64,000 bases of DNA from G965233625 sp965233625. Lineage in GTDB: Bacteria > Planctomycetota > Planctomycetia > Pirellulales > Pirellulaceae. The position numbers were made by a program, and so were the translations under genes. The notes beneath the pieces were generated by a model. That model made no database searches and had not been told where the DNA came from. It was given only the letters and a program-made list of their open reading frames with translations. The stretch spans positions 1,984,001 to 2,048,000 of the forward strand of contig OZ247499.1 of assembly GCA_965233625.1 (NCBI GenBank), written 5' to 3'. This document shows, in pieces, positions 25,953 to 35,383 of the stretch (position 1 is its first letter; the number at the start of each line of letters is the position of its first letter).

Positions 25953-28796
25953 TTACGATTCATCACCGGCGCCTGCGTCATCCGCGGCAGCACCGGGATC
26001 ATCAGCAGGCGGCGTGTCGCTGCTGGCGTTGTCAGCAGCATCTGCGTCGGCTGCTACGGCAGTGGTTTCTGGCTCTGCGTCGCCGCCTTCATCTTTGGGT
26101 ACGCGGACAACGGCGGCCAGCGTATCACCTTCGTCCAGGCTCATGATCCGCACGCCCTGCGTGTTGCGGCCGATGATGTTGATCTCCTTGCAGGCGATCC
26201 GCTGGATTTTGCCCTTGGAGGTCATCATCAGCACTTCGTGATCGTCATCGACCCGCACGATGGAAATCACCGGGCCGTTGCGGTCGGTGGTTTTGATATC
26301 GCGAAGGCCCTTGCCGCCACGACGCTGCGTGCGGTAGCGGGCGCCGGACGAAAGTTCGCTGTCGTCGCCATTGGCGTCTTCCGAAGCTTCGTTTTCCGCG
26401 TCAGCATCGTCATCGACACCCTCGACCTGATTCGGCCCGAAGTGCGTGCGTTTGCCATAACCGTTCTCGCAGACCGTCAGCAGCGTGGCTTCAGGGTCGG
26501 CCACCACCATGCCCGCCAGCTTATCGCCCTTGGAAAGATTGATGCCTTTCACGCCCGACGAATTCCGCCCCAAGGCACGCAGGTCATCCTGCGGGAAGCG
26601 GATCGCCATGCCGTTGGCGGTGGAAAGAACCAGTTCGTCACCATCACGGGCGATGACGACGCCGACCAGTTCATCGTCCTCTTTCAGTTTGATGGCGATG
26701 ATGCCACGCTTCATCGGGCGGCTGTATGCTTTTAGCTCTGTCTTTTTCACCAGCCCGTTGCGGGTGGCCATAATCAGGTAGCGGCCCGGCTCTTCAAAAT
26801 CACGCACCGCACGGCAGCCCGCGATCTGTTCCCCTTCGCTGAGGTTCAGCAGGTTCACAATCGCCCGGCCCCGGCTTTCGCGGCCGAGTTGCGGCAGATC
26901 GTATACCTTCTGCCAGTGCACCTGACCCTTGTTGGTGAAGAACATCAGGTAAGCGTGCGTACTGGCGACGAACAGATGTTCGATCGGATCTTCATCTTCG
27001 ACACGTGCGCCCTTCATACCCTTGCCGCCACGATGCTGCGCGCGATAAGTGCTGGAAGGCGTGCGTTTGATGTAGCCGCGATGGCTGATTGTGACGACCA
27101 TCGACTCTTCGGTAATCAGATCTTCGAGGTCGATGTTGCCGAGTTCTTCGCCTGAAATATCGGTGCGGCGTTTGTCCGCGAACCGGCGTTTGAGGGTTTC
27201 CAGATCTTCCTTGATGATGTCGAGGATGTTCTGATCGTCGGACAGAATCCGCAGGTACTCTTTGATTTCTTCCAGCAACTGGGCGTGTTCGCCGGCCAGC
27301 TTTTCCTGCTCCAGGTTGACAAGTTGCCCCAGCCGCATGCGGAGAATTTCATCCGCCTGCACGGCTGTCAGCCGGTAAACATCAGCGACGCCGCGTTCGT
27401 CCTGGAACAGTGCGAAGCCATCGTCGCCCAGTGCCCGCTGCATCATAGAAGCAGGGCATTCGACGCCCATCAGCCCGGTCTTGGCTTCATCCTGGGTGGC
27501 CGAAGCGCGGATGATGCGGATGATCTCATCAATGTTTGCCAGCGCCAGCAGCAGACCTTCCACCGTGTGCTTACGGCGGCGGGCGCGAGCCAGCAGGAAC
27601 TGCGTCCGGCGCCGGATCACGCGAACGCGGTGGCGGATGAATTCTTCCAGAATCTCTTTGATGTTCAGCTCGCGCGGTTTACCATCGACCAGCGCCAGGA
27701 AGATCATCGAGAAGGTTTCTTGCAGCGATGTGAACTTATAAAGCTGGTTCAGCACCGCATCCGCGTCTTCACCGCTTTTCACATCAACAACCAGGTGCAC
27801 CGGGTTATTCAGGTCGCTGAGATCGCGGACATCGGAGATGCCTTTGATGCGGTCCTGGTTGGCCATGGCGACGATGCGTTCGTGCACGCGGTCGCGGTAC
27901 TGCTGGAACGGAATCTCCGTGATGACAATCTGCTTGCGGTTCTTCTTGCCGGGCATGTCCTTAATTTCGGCACGGCCGCGCAGAATAATGGTGCTACGGC
28001 CCGTGTGATACGCCCGGCGGATGTTCGCCCGCCCGCAGATGACGCCGCCGGTCGGGAAGTCGGGACCGGGCAGGACGGTCATGATCTCATCGATGGAGCA
28101 TTCCGGGTTGTCGATCACCATTTGCAGGGCGTCGCAGACTTCACCCAGATTATGCGGCGGGATGGAGGTGGCCATACTGACCGCGATACCGTTGCTGCCG
28201 TTGACCAGCAGGTTGGGGATGCGGGAAGGCAGCACGGTTGGCTCCATCCGGCGTTCGTCATACGTCGGAATGAAGTCAACGGTGTCCAGCTTCAAATCGT
28301 CCAGCATGCTGGCAGCAACGGCCGACAGACGCGCTTCGGTATAACGCATGGCAGCGGGAGGCAGTCCAGCTATGCTGCCGAAGTTACCCTGCTTATCAAT
28401 CAGCATGTGCCGCATATTCCACTCCTGGGCCATGCGGACCAGGGTGGGATAGATGACGGATTCGCCGTGAGGGTGATAGTTACCGCTGGTGTCGCCAGAG
28501 ATCTTCGCGCACTTGATGCGGCCCGAGTTGGGGCCGAGGTTCAAGTCGTTCATCGCCACCAGGATACGCCGCTGCGAAGGCTTCAGGCCGTCGCGGACAT
28601 CGGGCAGAGCGCGCGAGACGATCACGCTCATGGCGTAGGTGAGATAACTTTCCTTTAACTCATCTTCGATCGCCAGATCAAGCAGCCGGCCGCCGTGGTT
28701 ATCGACTCTACCGCCGCCCGGTTCATCCGGGGAGCCAGATCCGTTGTTGTTATCGCCATCGTCGCCAGGAGGGGTTCCAGTGGAATCGGTCGACAA
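25953..28796 (-). CDS. gyrA: DNA gyrase subunit A
   Basis: A 947-residue type IIA topoisomerase subunit. The catalytic tyrosine is in AAMRYTEARL (Tyr152), and the C-terminal beta-pinwheel contains a gyrase box (QRRGGKG in RTQRRGGKGLRDIK), so this is GyrA and not ParC. The winged-helix quinolone region is HPHGESVIYPTLVRMAQ: Ser113 (E. coli Ser83) is kept, but the next acidic position (E. coli Asp87) is Pro117. The N-terminus has a Gly/Asp/Asn-rich extension of about 35 residues. The start is TTG 28796 with AGGAA upstream. Together with GyrB (not in this window) it introduces negative supercoils. Confidence 0.97.
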   Translation of the reverse strand: MSTDSTGTPPGDDGDNNNGSGSPDEPGGGRVDNHGGRLLDLAIEDELKESYLTYAMSVIVSRALPDVRDGLKPSQRRILVAMNDLNLGPNSGRIKCAKISGDTSGNYHPHGESVIYPTLVRMAQEWNMRHMLIDKQGNFGSIAGLPPAAMRYTEARLSAVAASMLDDLKLDTVDFIPTYDERRMEPTVLPSRIPNLLVNGSNGIAVSMATSIPPHNLGEVCDALQMVIDNPECSIDEIMTVLPGPDFPTGGVICGRANIRRAYHTGRSTIILRGRAEIKDMPGKKNRKQIVITEIPFQQYRDRVHERIVAMANQDRIKGISDVRDLSDLNNPVHLVVDVKSGEDADAVLNQLYKFTSLQETFSMIFLALVDGKPRELNIKEILEEFIRHRVRVIRRRTQFLLARARRRKHTVEGLLLALANIDEIIRIIRASATQDEAKTGLMGVECPASMMQRALGDDGFALFQDERGVADVYRLTAVQADEILRMRLGQLVNLEQEKLAGEHAQLLEEIKEYLRILSDDQNILDIIKEDLETLKRRFADKRRTDISGEELGNIDLEDLITEESMVVTISHRGYIKRTPSSTYRAQHRGGKGMKGARVEDEDPIEHLFVASTHAYLMFFTNKGQVHWQKVYDLPQLGRESRGRAIVNLLNLSEGEQIAGCRAVRDFEEPGRYLIMATRNGLVKKTELKAYSRPMKRGIIAIKLKEDDELVGVVIARDGDELVLSTANGMAIRFPQDDLRALGRNSSGVKGINLSKGDKLAGMVVADPEATLLTVCENGYGKRTHFGPNQVEGVDDDADAENEASEDANGDDSELSSGARYRTQRRGGKGLRDIKTTDRNGPVISIVRVDDDHEVLMMTSKGKIQRIACKEINIIGRNTQGVRIMSLDEGDTLAAVVRVPKDEGGDAEPETTAVAADADAADNASSDTPPADDPGAAADDAGAGDES

Positions 28797-29128
28797 AGGT
28801 GGTTCCTTTCAGCAGCATGCGCCGCAAAATCATGCGGCCGGTCCGTTAATTCGCCTTCAATCCGCCAGCGGGAAAGTAACGCAGCAAGGTGGGCGAAAGA
28901 TAAGGTTTTGACTGATGTCTTTTAGGCTTCTTGTATAATCTTAAATTTACCATTTCACGCCGCACGCCACAAACCCCCATTGTTCATTTGCCGTTGCCGC
29001 AAGTGCTTTGATGGCAACGCTTTGCAATCGAAAATCAGCGGCGGTGGCTACTCGCTAGCAGCGGGGCCGGTATCTTGCAGCTTTTTGTGCATTTCAGCAG
29101 TCAGTCAATTGCGGGTTCTACATCGGAA
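28797..29128. other. Divergent intergenic region gyrA / NMNAT-like
   Basis: About 330 bases. It contains the gyrA ribosome binding site (AGGAA) and a possible plus-strand promoter (listed separately). The nucleotidyltransferase frame is open to 29075, so the right end may be translated. No repeat or RNA gene was seen. Confidence 0.5.
28908..28939 (+). promoter_or_regulatory. Candidate sigma-70-type promoter
   Basis: TTGACT (28908-28913) and TATAAT (28934-28939) lie in the divergent region between gyrA and the NMNAT-like gene. The -10 is perfect and the -35 has five of six matches, but the spacing is 20 bases, longer than the usual 16-18. It would give a leader of about 180 bases before ATG 29129. 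This is only a sequence match. Confidence 0.4.
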
Positions 29129-29731
29129 ATGACGGATCAAGGCGAACAGAATCTGCTGCTTCAGCTGCTCTCAGGCGGCATGGATTCGCACTACTTCCAC
29201 CCGCGGGGTTCAGCGTCGCAGGGGCGGTTATTGTTGCCCGGTAGCTTCAATCCGCTGCATCAGGGGCACCTGCGGATGGCGGAGATTGCGACGCAGCGGC
29301 TGGGCGTTGAAGTTGAGTTTGAAATCGCCGCGATCAATGTGGACAAACAGCCTTTGGATAAGGCGGCCATTTCCAAACGCTTAAGGCAATTCACCCGCCA
29401 CGGCGTTCACATCACCCGCGCTGCGCGTTTTGTTGAGAAAGCCCGGCTGTTCAACAACGCCACGTTTGTGGTGGGCGCCGACACCATCCTGCGGGTGGGG
29501 CAGGTGCGTTATTACAGCGATGATCCGCAACAGCATCGCGACGCCATCCAGGAGATCGCGGACCTGGGCTGTCGCTTTCTGGTGTTTGGCAGGCTACTGG
29601 AAGACGGCTTTGCGGAACCTGGCGAACTGGCCCTGCCGCCCGGACTGTCTGCCATCTGCGACGGGGTGAACGGAGAGCACTTCCGTAGCGATATCTCGTC
29701 CACCCAGTTACGAAGTGAGGATTCGCCGTAG
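29129..29731 (+). CDS. Nucleotidyltransferase-fold (NMNAT/CTP-transferase-like) protein
   Basis: A protein of about 200 residues. PGSFNPLHQGHLRMAEIA is the nucleotide-binding HxGH region of the cytidylyltransferase/NMNAT superfamily, and the C-terminal DISSTQLR matches the second ISSTxxR signature of NadD-like enzymes. TFVVGADTILR matches the middle motif. It may adenylylate or cytidylylate a small substrate, but it is shorter and more diverged than NadD. No CinA or NAD-ligase domain is fused. ATG 29129 is chosen over TTG 29075; no strong ribosome binding site exists for either. It is divergent from gyrA. Confidence 0.75.
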   Translation: MTDQGEQNLLLQLLSGGMDSHYFHPRGSASQGRLLLPGSFNPLHQGHLRMAEIATQRLGVEVEFEIAAINVDKQPLDKAAISKRLRQFTRHGVHITRAARFVEKARLFNNATFVVGADTILRVGQVRYYSDDPQQHRDAIQEIADLGCRFLVFGRLLEDGFAEPGELALPPGLSAICDGVNGEHFRSDISSTQLRSEDSP

Positions 29732-29902
29732 TGGGCGCAGCAGCCTTGTAACATTGTGCGCACGGTAAGCCATAATTTCTGGAACGGGGCCGGTGTCGCA
29801 GCCTGAAAGCGTGCGCTACGTACAATCGCGTGATGGCAGCCGGTCGACTACAATTGGCCGGGGTGCAGAGTTTAGCAAACAGGAATTGGAGAGGCGTGCG
29901 CC

Positions 29903-32830
29903 ATGTCGCTTTCGGTGCCGGAAATCTGGAAGCTGATTATCGAAAGTCAGCTACTTACCCCCGACCAGTGCAAGCAGCTAAATGCGGCGTTTGGACAGGT
30001 TAAAGGCGCCGACCACGGCAACGCGCGGACGTTGACGGAATGGCTGATCAGCCACAATGCGTTAACTTCCTATCAGTCGAAAGTGCTGCTCGCAGGGCAC
30101 AGCGGGCCGTTTCACTACGGCGATTACAAGGTTTACGACCGTATTGAAAGTGGCCGCCTGGCGGGCTATTTCCGCGCGATTCATACGCCCTCTAGCCATC
30201 CTGTGCTGCTGCAATTTGTAACGGGCGAAGCAGCAGCCGACGGCCCGCAGTGGAATGCGGCTGCCGGGCGGGCGATGCGACTGTCGAAGGTAAAGCAGGC
30301 ACAGCTGCAACGCATTTACGAGCCTGTCGATCTCGGCAGCTTCAAGTTCGCCGCTACGGAAGACCTCAATGGCGCCGCTGTTTCGCAGCAATTGCAGGGC
30401 AAGCCGCTTCCGCCGGGAGAGGCGGCGTTTGTCATTAAACAATGTGCGTCCGCGCTGCACGCGATTCATAAAGCGGGCTATGTGCACGGCGATGTCCGGC
30501 CAAGCAACATCTTCGCGCTCAGCAACGGTCATAACCGTCTGATGTGCGATCCGTTCCAGATCCCTGCCGGCGTGCATGGCAATGCGTTTCCTGATGTGGT
30601 TGCCAGAGCGGACTACTTCGCGCCGGAACTCGCACAGCAAGGCGCCAGCCCGACGGCGCTGACAGACGTTTACGCCCTGGGCTGCACCTTTTACGAACTG
30701 CTGACCGGTGAGCCGCCGTTTAATGGTGGCGATCTGATGCAGAAGATGGGGCGTCATGCGGCGGAAGCGATCCAACCGCTGGAACAGCGCGGCGTACCGC
30801 AGGCAATTGCCCAGGTTGTTGCGTACATGATGGCCAAGAATCATCAGGTCCGCTACAAATCCGCGGACGAAGTGGTGCAGCACGTAACGCCGCACATCGC
30901 CCCGCAGAAGGCACGTCTGCCCGCCACGCCGCAGGTAGCCACGCTGGGCGCCTACGAGCAGGCCATCCGGCAGAAGCAGGCGGAATTATCGGGCCGGCCC
31001 GCAAGCCCGGCGGCGCCTTCAGCCGTCACGCCCGCCATCAATGTTACGGGCGCCACGAAGCCTTCCAGCAAGCCAGGAATTAACCTGGGCGAAGAAGCCA
31101 GTGGCAGTGTCGCCAGCCGCAAACGACCCTCGCGCGGCGGCTTGATGTCGAAGCAGAACCTGATCGTGGGCGGTAGCATTCTGGGCGGTCTGCTTTTGCT
31201 CCTTACCGCCGTCGTGGTTGTCGCCGGGATGGGATCAGTGGAAGATCCGGGCGAGGACGGCGTTGCCGCTGCCGACGTGGCAGCAGATGATGCGAATGCA
31301 CCTGCCGCCGATACAGACGCCGCAGCCGACGGCGTTACGGACGACGGTGCGGCATCTCCCGGAGACGGCGCTCCTGCCGCCGGCGCAAACGCGCAGGTGG
31401 TGCGGCCAGATAATGGCAAGCTGCTGTGGGCTTCGCCAACTACGGGGAAACCCATCACGCTGGAATACGCACCGCCGGGCGGACAGGTGTTCATCAATGT
31501 GCGACCCGCCGCAATGCTGGCAACTCCGCACGGCGCCAATTCTTTGCAGGCGTTGGGGCCTGATTTCGAAGACGCCCGCGCCGATTGGGAAAAAGCGGCC
31601 GGCGTAACGCTGGAAGAAATAGACCGGCTGCTGATTTCTATTCACGACAACAACGGCAAAATGCCTCGTCCCGCATTTGTCGTGCGTTTGAAGCAGCCCG
31701 AAGGAATGGATCAGTTGTTAAAGCGGTGGGGCAGTCCTTCGCCTCAATTGCACAACGATGAGCAGTATTACAATGCGAATGGCTGGACCTTCTACCCACC
31801 GTCCGCAGAAAGCGGCAGCCTGTTTGTGATGGGGGCGCCGGCGGATGTGAAAGAAGTGATCGACTTCCGCGGTCAGGCGCCCAGCCCGCGTCGTGAAGTG
31901 GGCGATCTGCTGGATTCTTCCGATGTAGACCGCCACGTCTCGATCCTGATGGCGCCGGAATATCTCTTCAACAGTGGGCACCTATTGCTGTCGGGCGATC
32001 TCAACCGCCTACGCGATCCGTTGCGTTGGTTCCTGGGGCCGGACCTGCTGGCGACTTCGATGACGATGCACTTCGAGCCGCATCTGTATGCCGAAATGCG
32101 AATGATCGCTGCCGGACGGAACGACTACGGACAGATGGGTACGGAGTTGAAGGGCCGTGTTGATGAGTCTTCTAACAAGATCGAACGCTATTTTGTGCAG
32201 CAGTTGAAGCCGGCGCCGTACTGGTCGCTGCTGGGCGCCCGTTACCCGCAGATGGTGCGCGAGATCCAGCGCAATGTGCGCACGGGGATCGACGATAGCC
32301 AGATGGTGATGAACGTGGTGCTGCCCGCCGTGGCGGCGCCCAACCTGATTGCCGGCGGTGAACTTGCCATTGCCCAGGCGCCGGGCGCAGGTGGCACTGT
32401 TGCGGCGGCTCCGCCTGTGAAGACGCCGACGGATATTAACAGTCTGTTGCAGTACAAAACTTCGATGAAGTTCAATCAGAAGTCGCTGGAATTTGCGATG
32501 GCCGATATCGCCAGCGACGTGAAAGAAGAGCTGCCAGGGCTGAAATTCCCGTTCGAAATTAAAATTGTCGGCGCCGACTTGCAGAAAGACGGCCTGACCC
32601 GCAACCAGCAGATCCGCAACGTCGATATCCGCGACAAAGCCCTGCACGAAATTCTGACCAGCGTCGTTGTCACGGCCATGGCCACGGGTAAGCCGCCCTC
32701 GGACCCCTCTCAGAAGATGGTGTGGGTCATCGGACCCGACCCTGGCGCCCCGGACCAGCAGATTATTCTGGTGACGACACGGGCCGCCGTCGCGGCCAAA
32801 GGCTACACACTGCCGGCGGACTTCAAATAA
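29903..32830 (+). CDS. Transmembrane pseudokinase with large extracytoplasmic region
   Basis: A 975-residue protein. An N-terminal helical domain (1-75, ending GPFHYGDYKVYDRI) and kinase-like fold (75-330) follow the planctomycete Ser/Thr-kinase arrangement, but catalytic motifs are eroded: no glycine loop, the beta-3 AIK lysine is replaced (VLLQFV), HRDLKPxN is HGDVRPSN (195-202) and DFG is DPF (216-218). DVYALGCTFYELLTGEPPF is retained. One membrane helix (420-441) leads to a 530-residue outer part ending in a secretin-like/STN-type domain (MKFNQKSLEFAMADIA). It is probably a scaffold or sensor rather than an enzyme. GGAG lies upstream of ATG 29903. Confidence 0.85.
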   Translation: MSLSVPEIWKLIIESQLLTPDQCKQLNAAFGQVKGADHGNARTLTEWLISHNALTSYQSKVLLAGHSGPFHYGDYKVYDRIESGRLAGYFRAIHTPSSHPVLLQFVTGEAAADGPQWNAAAGRAMRLSKVKQAQLQRIYEPVDLGSFKFAATEDLNGAAVSQQLQGKPLPPGEAAFVIKQCASALHAIHKAGYVHGDVRPSNIFALSNGHNRLMCDPFQIPAGVHGNAFPDVVARADYFAPELAQQGASPTALTDVYALGCTFYELLTGEPPFNGGDLMQKMGRHAAEAIQPLEQRGVPQAIAQVVAYMMAKNHQVRYKSADEVVQHVTPHIAPQKARLPATPQVATLGAYEQAIRQKQAELSGRPASPAAPSAVTPAINVTGATKPSSKPGINLGEEASGSVASRKRPSRGGLMSKQNLIVGGSILGGLLLLLTAVVVVAGMGSVEDPGEDGVAAADVAADDANAPAADTDAAADGVTDDGAASPGDGAPAAGANAQVVRPDNGKLLWASPTTGKPITLEYAPPGGQVFINVRPAAMLATPHGANSLQALGPDFEDARADWEKAAGVTLEEIDRLLISIHDNNGKMPRPAFVVRLKQPEGMDQLLKRWGSPSPQLHNDEQYYNANGWTFYPPSAESGSLFVMGAPADVKEVIDFRGQAPSPRREVGDLLDSSDVDRHVSILMAPEYLFNSGHLLLSGDLNRLRDPLRWFLGPDLLATSMTMHFEPHLYAEMRMIAAGRNDYGQMGTELKGRVDESSNKIERYFVQQLKPAPYWSLLGARYPQMVREIQRNVRTGIDDSQMVMNVVLPAVAAPNLIAGGELAIAQAPGAGGTVAAAPPVKTPTDINSLLQYKTSMKFNQKSLEFAMADIASDVKEELPGLKFPFEIKIVGADLQKDGLTRNQQIRNVDIRDKALHEILTSVVVTAMATGKPPSDPSQKMVWVIGPDPGAPDQQIILVTTRAAVAAKGYTLPADFK

Positions 32831-32980
32831 TGCCAGTTGAGCCGGATATGCGGGATATAGCTGGTTCTGCGTAAAAAGCACTTCGTTGTAGCCGGGCAAA
32901 TGCGGTAGAATGGCGTATAGGATGATAGGGGTATCCGCGCGCCTGGTTCTGCCTGGTTGCGCCTCAACAGCGAGGATGTT

Positions 32981-35362
32981 GTGGAAGCTTTTTCGATTAC
33001 TTGTACGACCTGCCACTCCCGGCTGAAGGTGCGCGACCCGGAAGTAATCGGCGACATTCTTGCCTGCCCCAAATGCGGGGGCATGGTCCTGGTGGAAGCT
33101 CCGCCGGGCTGGCAGGGCGAAAGCATCGCACCTGCCGTCACCGCGCGGAAGCAACAGGCTGCCGAAGACGCCGCCCTGCGGGATACGGTCGATGGCGAAA
33201 TCCATACGGACCGTACACCTGCAAAAACCGCACCTGCGAAGAACCCGCCAGCAGAGTCTGCGCCGGGAACAACGGACGCGTCGCTCTTCGATGTGGAAGC
33301 CTTCCCGGAAGAAATGCTGCATTCAGCACCGACACGCAGTTCCGGTGTGAAGCAGGCGGATGGCGATGCGCCGACGGTAGAGTCACTGGATATTGAAGGC
33401 CGCGACAGTCGTCCGGCGTCGCAGCCCGCTGACACCGATGCGGGTGAACCAGCTGAATCAGCGGAAGAAAGCAACGCGACGGAAGCCGCTTCTGCAATTG
33501 AGGATGAAGACCAGACGCCGGAAATCGCTGCGGAAGAGATGGCGGGATTTGAAGGTTCAGCCAGTCCGATGCTGCCAGACGATCAGTGGGTCTCCCCCGC
33601 CACGCAGCAGCGTAAGCAGATCATGCTGATGATCGGCGCATCTGTCGGCGGCGTGATGGTGGCTTTGGCGGTCTTTGGCATCGCGCTTTCGCAACTTGGC
33701 GCCACGGGCGGTCAGCCGGTTGCGGGTGTGAACCCAGGCAGCGATGTCATACATGTCGATGCCGCCCCGGTGCCAGGCAATACCAAGATCCGCGAAGTTG
33801 TCTCCGCGGATGGCAGTGCAGCAACCACCGGCAGCGGCGATCCAAGCCCCACACCCGCCAAGCCCGACCCGGAAGATCCAGCCACCAGCCCCCCCGTCGC
33901 AGTAACGCCGCCGGACAAGAAGCCTGCGGTAACCGATGTGGAACCCACGCCGCCGCAGCCGCCCGCAGTCGAACCGCCCACAGAAAAAGGCCCTGGAGAA
34001 GATGCCGCTGACGGCGCCGACACTGTTGAAGATGGCAACCCGCCAGAATTAGATCCAGAGGCGGCCGCCAAGAGCGATCAGCCGCCGGGCCTGGAGGACA
34101 TTCTGGGAGACTTCGCACCGTTTATGGAGAGCGGTCCCGTAGCGCCGCCTGCCAACGCAGCGCCCAAAGATCCAGAGGACGAGGATGAGCCAGAGATCGA
34201 ACCTGTTGATCCCTCAAAGCCGCCCACGCCAGAACCGTTGCAGGTAGACATCGAGGCGCGGCTTGCAGACTCCATCCCGGCGATCTCTTTCAGCAACGCG
34301 AAGCTTATCGACTTCATCCGCTTGATGAGCAACCTGACCAACATTCCCATCAGCATCGATCCGGTGGGATTGAAGATGGCGATCAAGTCGCCGCAAAGCC
34401 CCGTCAGTGTGAATCTGAAGAACGCCACCGTTGGCAATATTCTGACCAACGCCCTGAAACCACTGCGGCTGACCATTCGCCAAGGGAAGGACCATCTTCT
34501 GGTTACCTTTTACGGCGGCGAGCAGCAGCGACAGATCAAATATTCCGCCAAAGGTCTTGCCCAAACGGATGAAGAACTTGCCGCCCTCGTCAGCATCGCG
34601 CGGGATATTACCGCCGACGCTTCCACCTGGAAGGACAACGGCGGAACGGCGATTCTTTCTACGGGCGAAAATTCCCTGGTGGTCAAGCATCACATGCCCG
34701 TTCATTTTCAAGTGCTGCTGCTCCTTGAGAAACTGCGGGTCGCGCGAGGCGTGGCGCCAAGCACCAGTCTCGGCGGCGATCTTGTCCGGATGCAGACACG
34801 TCGCTCTCAGGCGGCGCCGTTGCTGAGCAAACAACTGAATATCAACTATCACGAACTGACGAGTCTGGTAAAGATCCTCCACCGTGTTGAGGACGAAACG
34901 AGGCCAAAGGGCGAATCGAGCCTTAAGAACGAAACCGGGTTAACAATTCTAGTGGACTGGCCCGCGCTGTTAGAGAAAGGCTGGACGCCAGCAACGGAAG
35001 CCAGTCTGACCGTCGAAAAAGAAAGTGTTGAGTCAGCCCTCACAAAGTTGCTTGCACCTTATGACGCGACTTTCAAGGTGATTGATCAGAAGACGCTTCA
35101 GGTGACCACAACGGAACAGGCCAATCTCGAAAACGAAATTGAAATCTATTCGGTGGCCGGTCTGGTGGCTGGTGAATCATCGCCGCAGCAATTGATGAAC
35201 CGTCTGCGAGTCGCCGCGGGAGCAGGAAATTTCCGCACGGGCGGCGGCGCTGCCGTGTTGCGATACGACCCTGTCAGCCGCGCTTTGATTGTCGCGGCCC
35301 CGCAACCACTGCAAGTGCAGATCGACGCGTTGCTGCTTGAGTGGGCCAAAGAAGCAGGGTAG
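32981..35362 (+). CDS. Zinc-ribbon, membrane, STN-like protein
   Basis: A protein of about 793 residues. A cytoplasmic zinc ribbon (TCTTC ... CPKCGG, first 35 residues) is followed by an acidic linker, one membrane helix (QIMLMIGASVGGVMVALAVFGIALS), a long Pro-rich stretch, and a C-terminal region with repeated STN/secretin N-domain-like modules (ISFSNAKLIDFIRLMSNLTNIPISID ... NLKNATVGNILTNALKPL). The start is GTG 32981, with GAGG 6 bases upstream, rather than TTG 32957. It is 150 bases after the pseudokinase gene and shares that outer module type, so the two probably work at the same envelope complex. No enzyme domain is seen. Confidence 0.75.
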   Translation: MEAFSITCTTCHSRLKVRDPEVIGDILACPKCGGMVLVEAPPGWQGESIAPAVTARKQQAAEDAALRDTVDGEIHTDRTPAKTAPAKNPPAESAPGTTDASLFDVEAFPEEMLHSAPTRSSGVKQADGDAPTVESLDIEGRDSRPASQPADTDAGEPAESAEESNATEAASAIEDEDQTPEIAAEEMAGFEGSASPMLPDDQWVSPATQQRKQIMLMIGASVGGVMVALAVFGIALSQLGATGGQPVAGVNPGSDVIHVDAAPVPGNTKIREVVSADGSAATTGSGDPSPTPAKPDPEDPATSPPVAVTPPDKKPAVTDVEPTPPQPPAVEPPTEKGPGEDAADGADTVEDGNPPELDPEAAAKSDQPPGLEDILGDFAPFMESGPVAPPANAAPKDPEDEDEPEIEPVDPSKPPTPEPLQVDIEARLADSIPAISFSNAKLIDFIRLMSNLTNIPISIDPVGLKMAIKSPQSPVSVNLKNATVGNILTNALKPLRLTIRQGKDHLLVTFYGGEQQRQIKYSAKGLAQTDEELAALVSIARDITADASTWKDNGGTAILSTGENSLVVKHHMPVHFQVLLLLEKLRVARGVAPSTSLGGDLVRMQTRRSQAAPLLSKQLNINYHELTSLVKILHRVEDETRPKGESSLKNETGLTILVDWPALLEKGWTPATEASLTVEKESVESALTKLLAPYDATFKVIDQKTLQVTTTEQANLENEIEIYSVAGLVAGESSPQQLMNRLRVAAGAGNFRTGGGAAVLRYDPVSRALIVAAPQPLQVQIDALLLEWAKEAG

Positions 35363-35383
35363 TTGCGGTTTGATCTTGCGTTT

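Noticed and set aside
27285..28658. Long plus-strand frame (457 aa) inside gyrA
   Set aside because: It is antisense to a clear, conserved gyrase gene and shows no recognisable domain. GC-rich coding DNA often leaves the opposite strand open.
32009..33322. Minus-strand frame of 437 aa over the pseudokinase/zinc-ribbon junction
   Set aside because: It overlaps two well-supported plus-strand genes on the opposite strand and encodes Arg/His-rich sequence without motifs.
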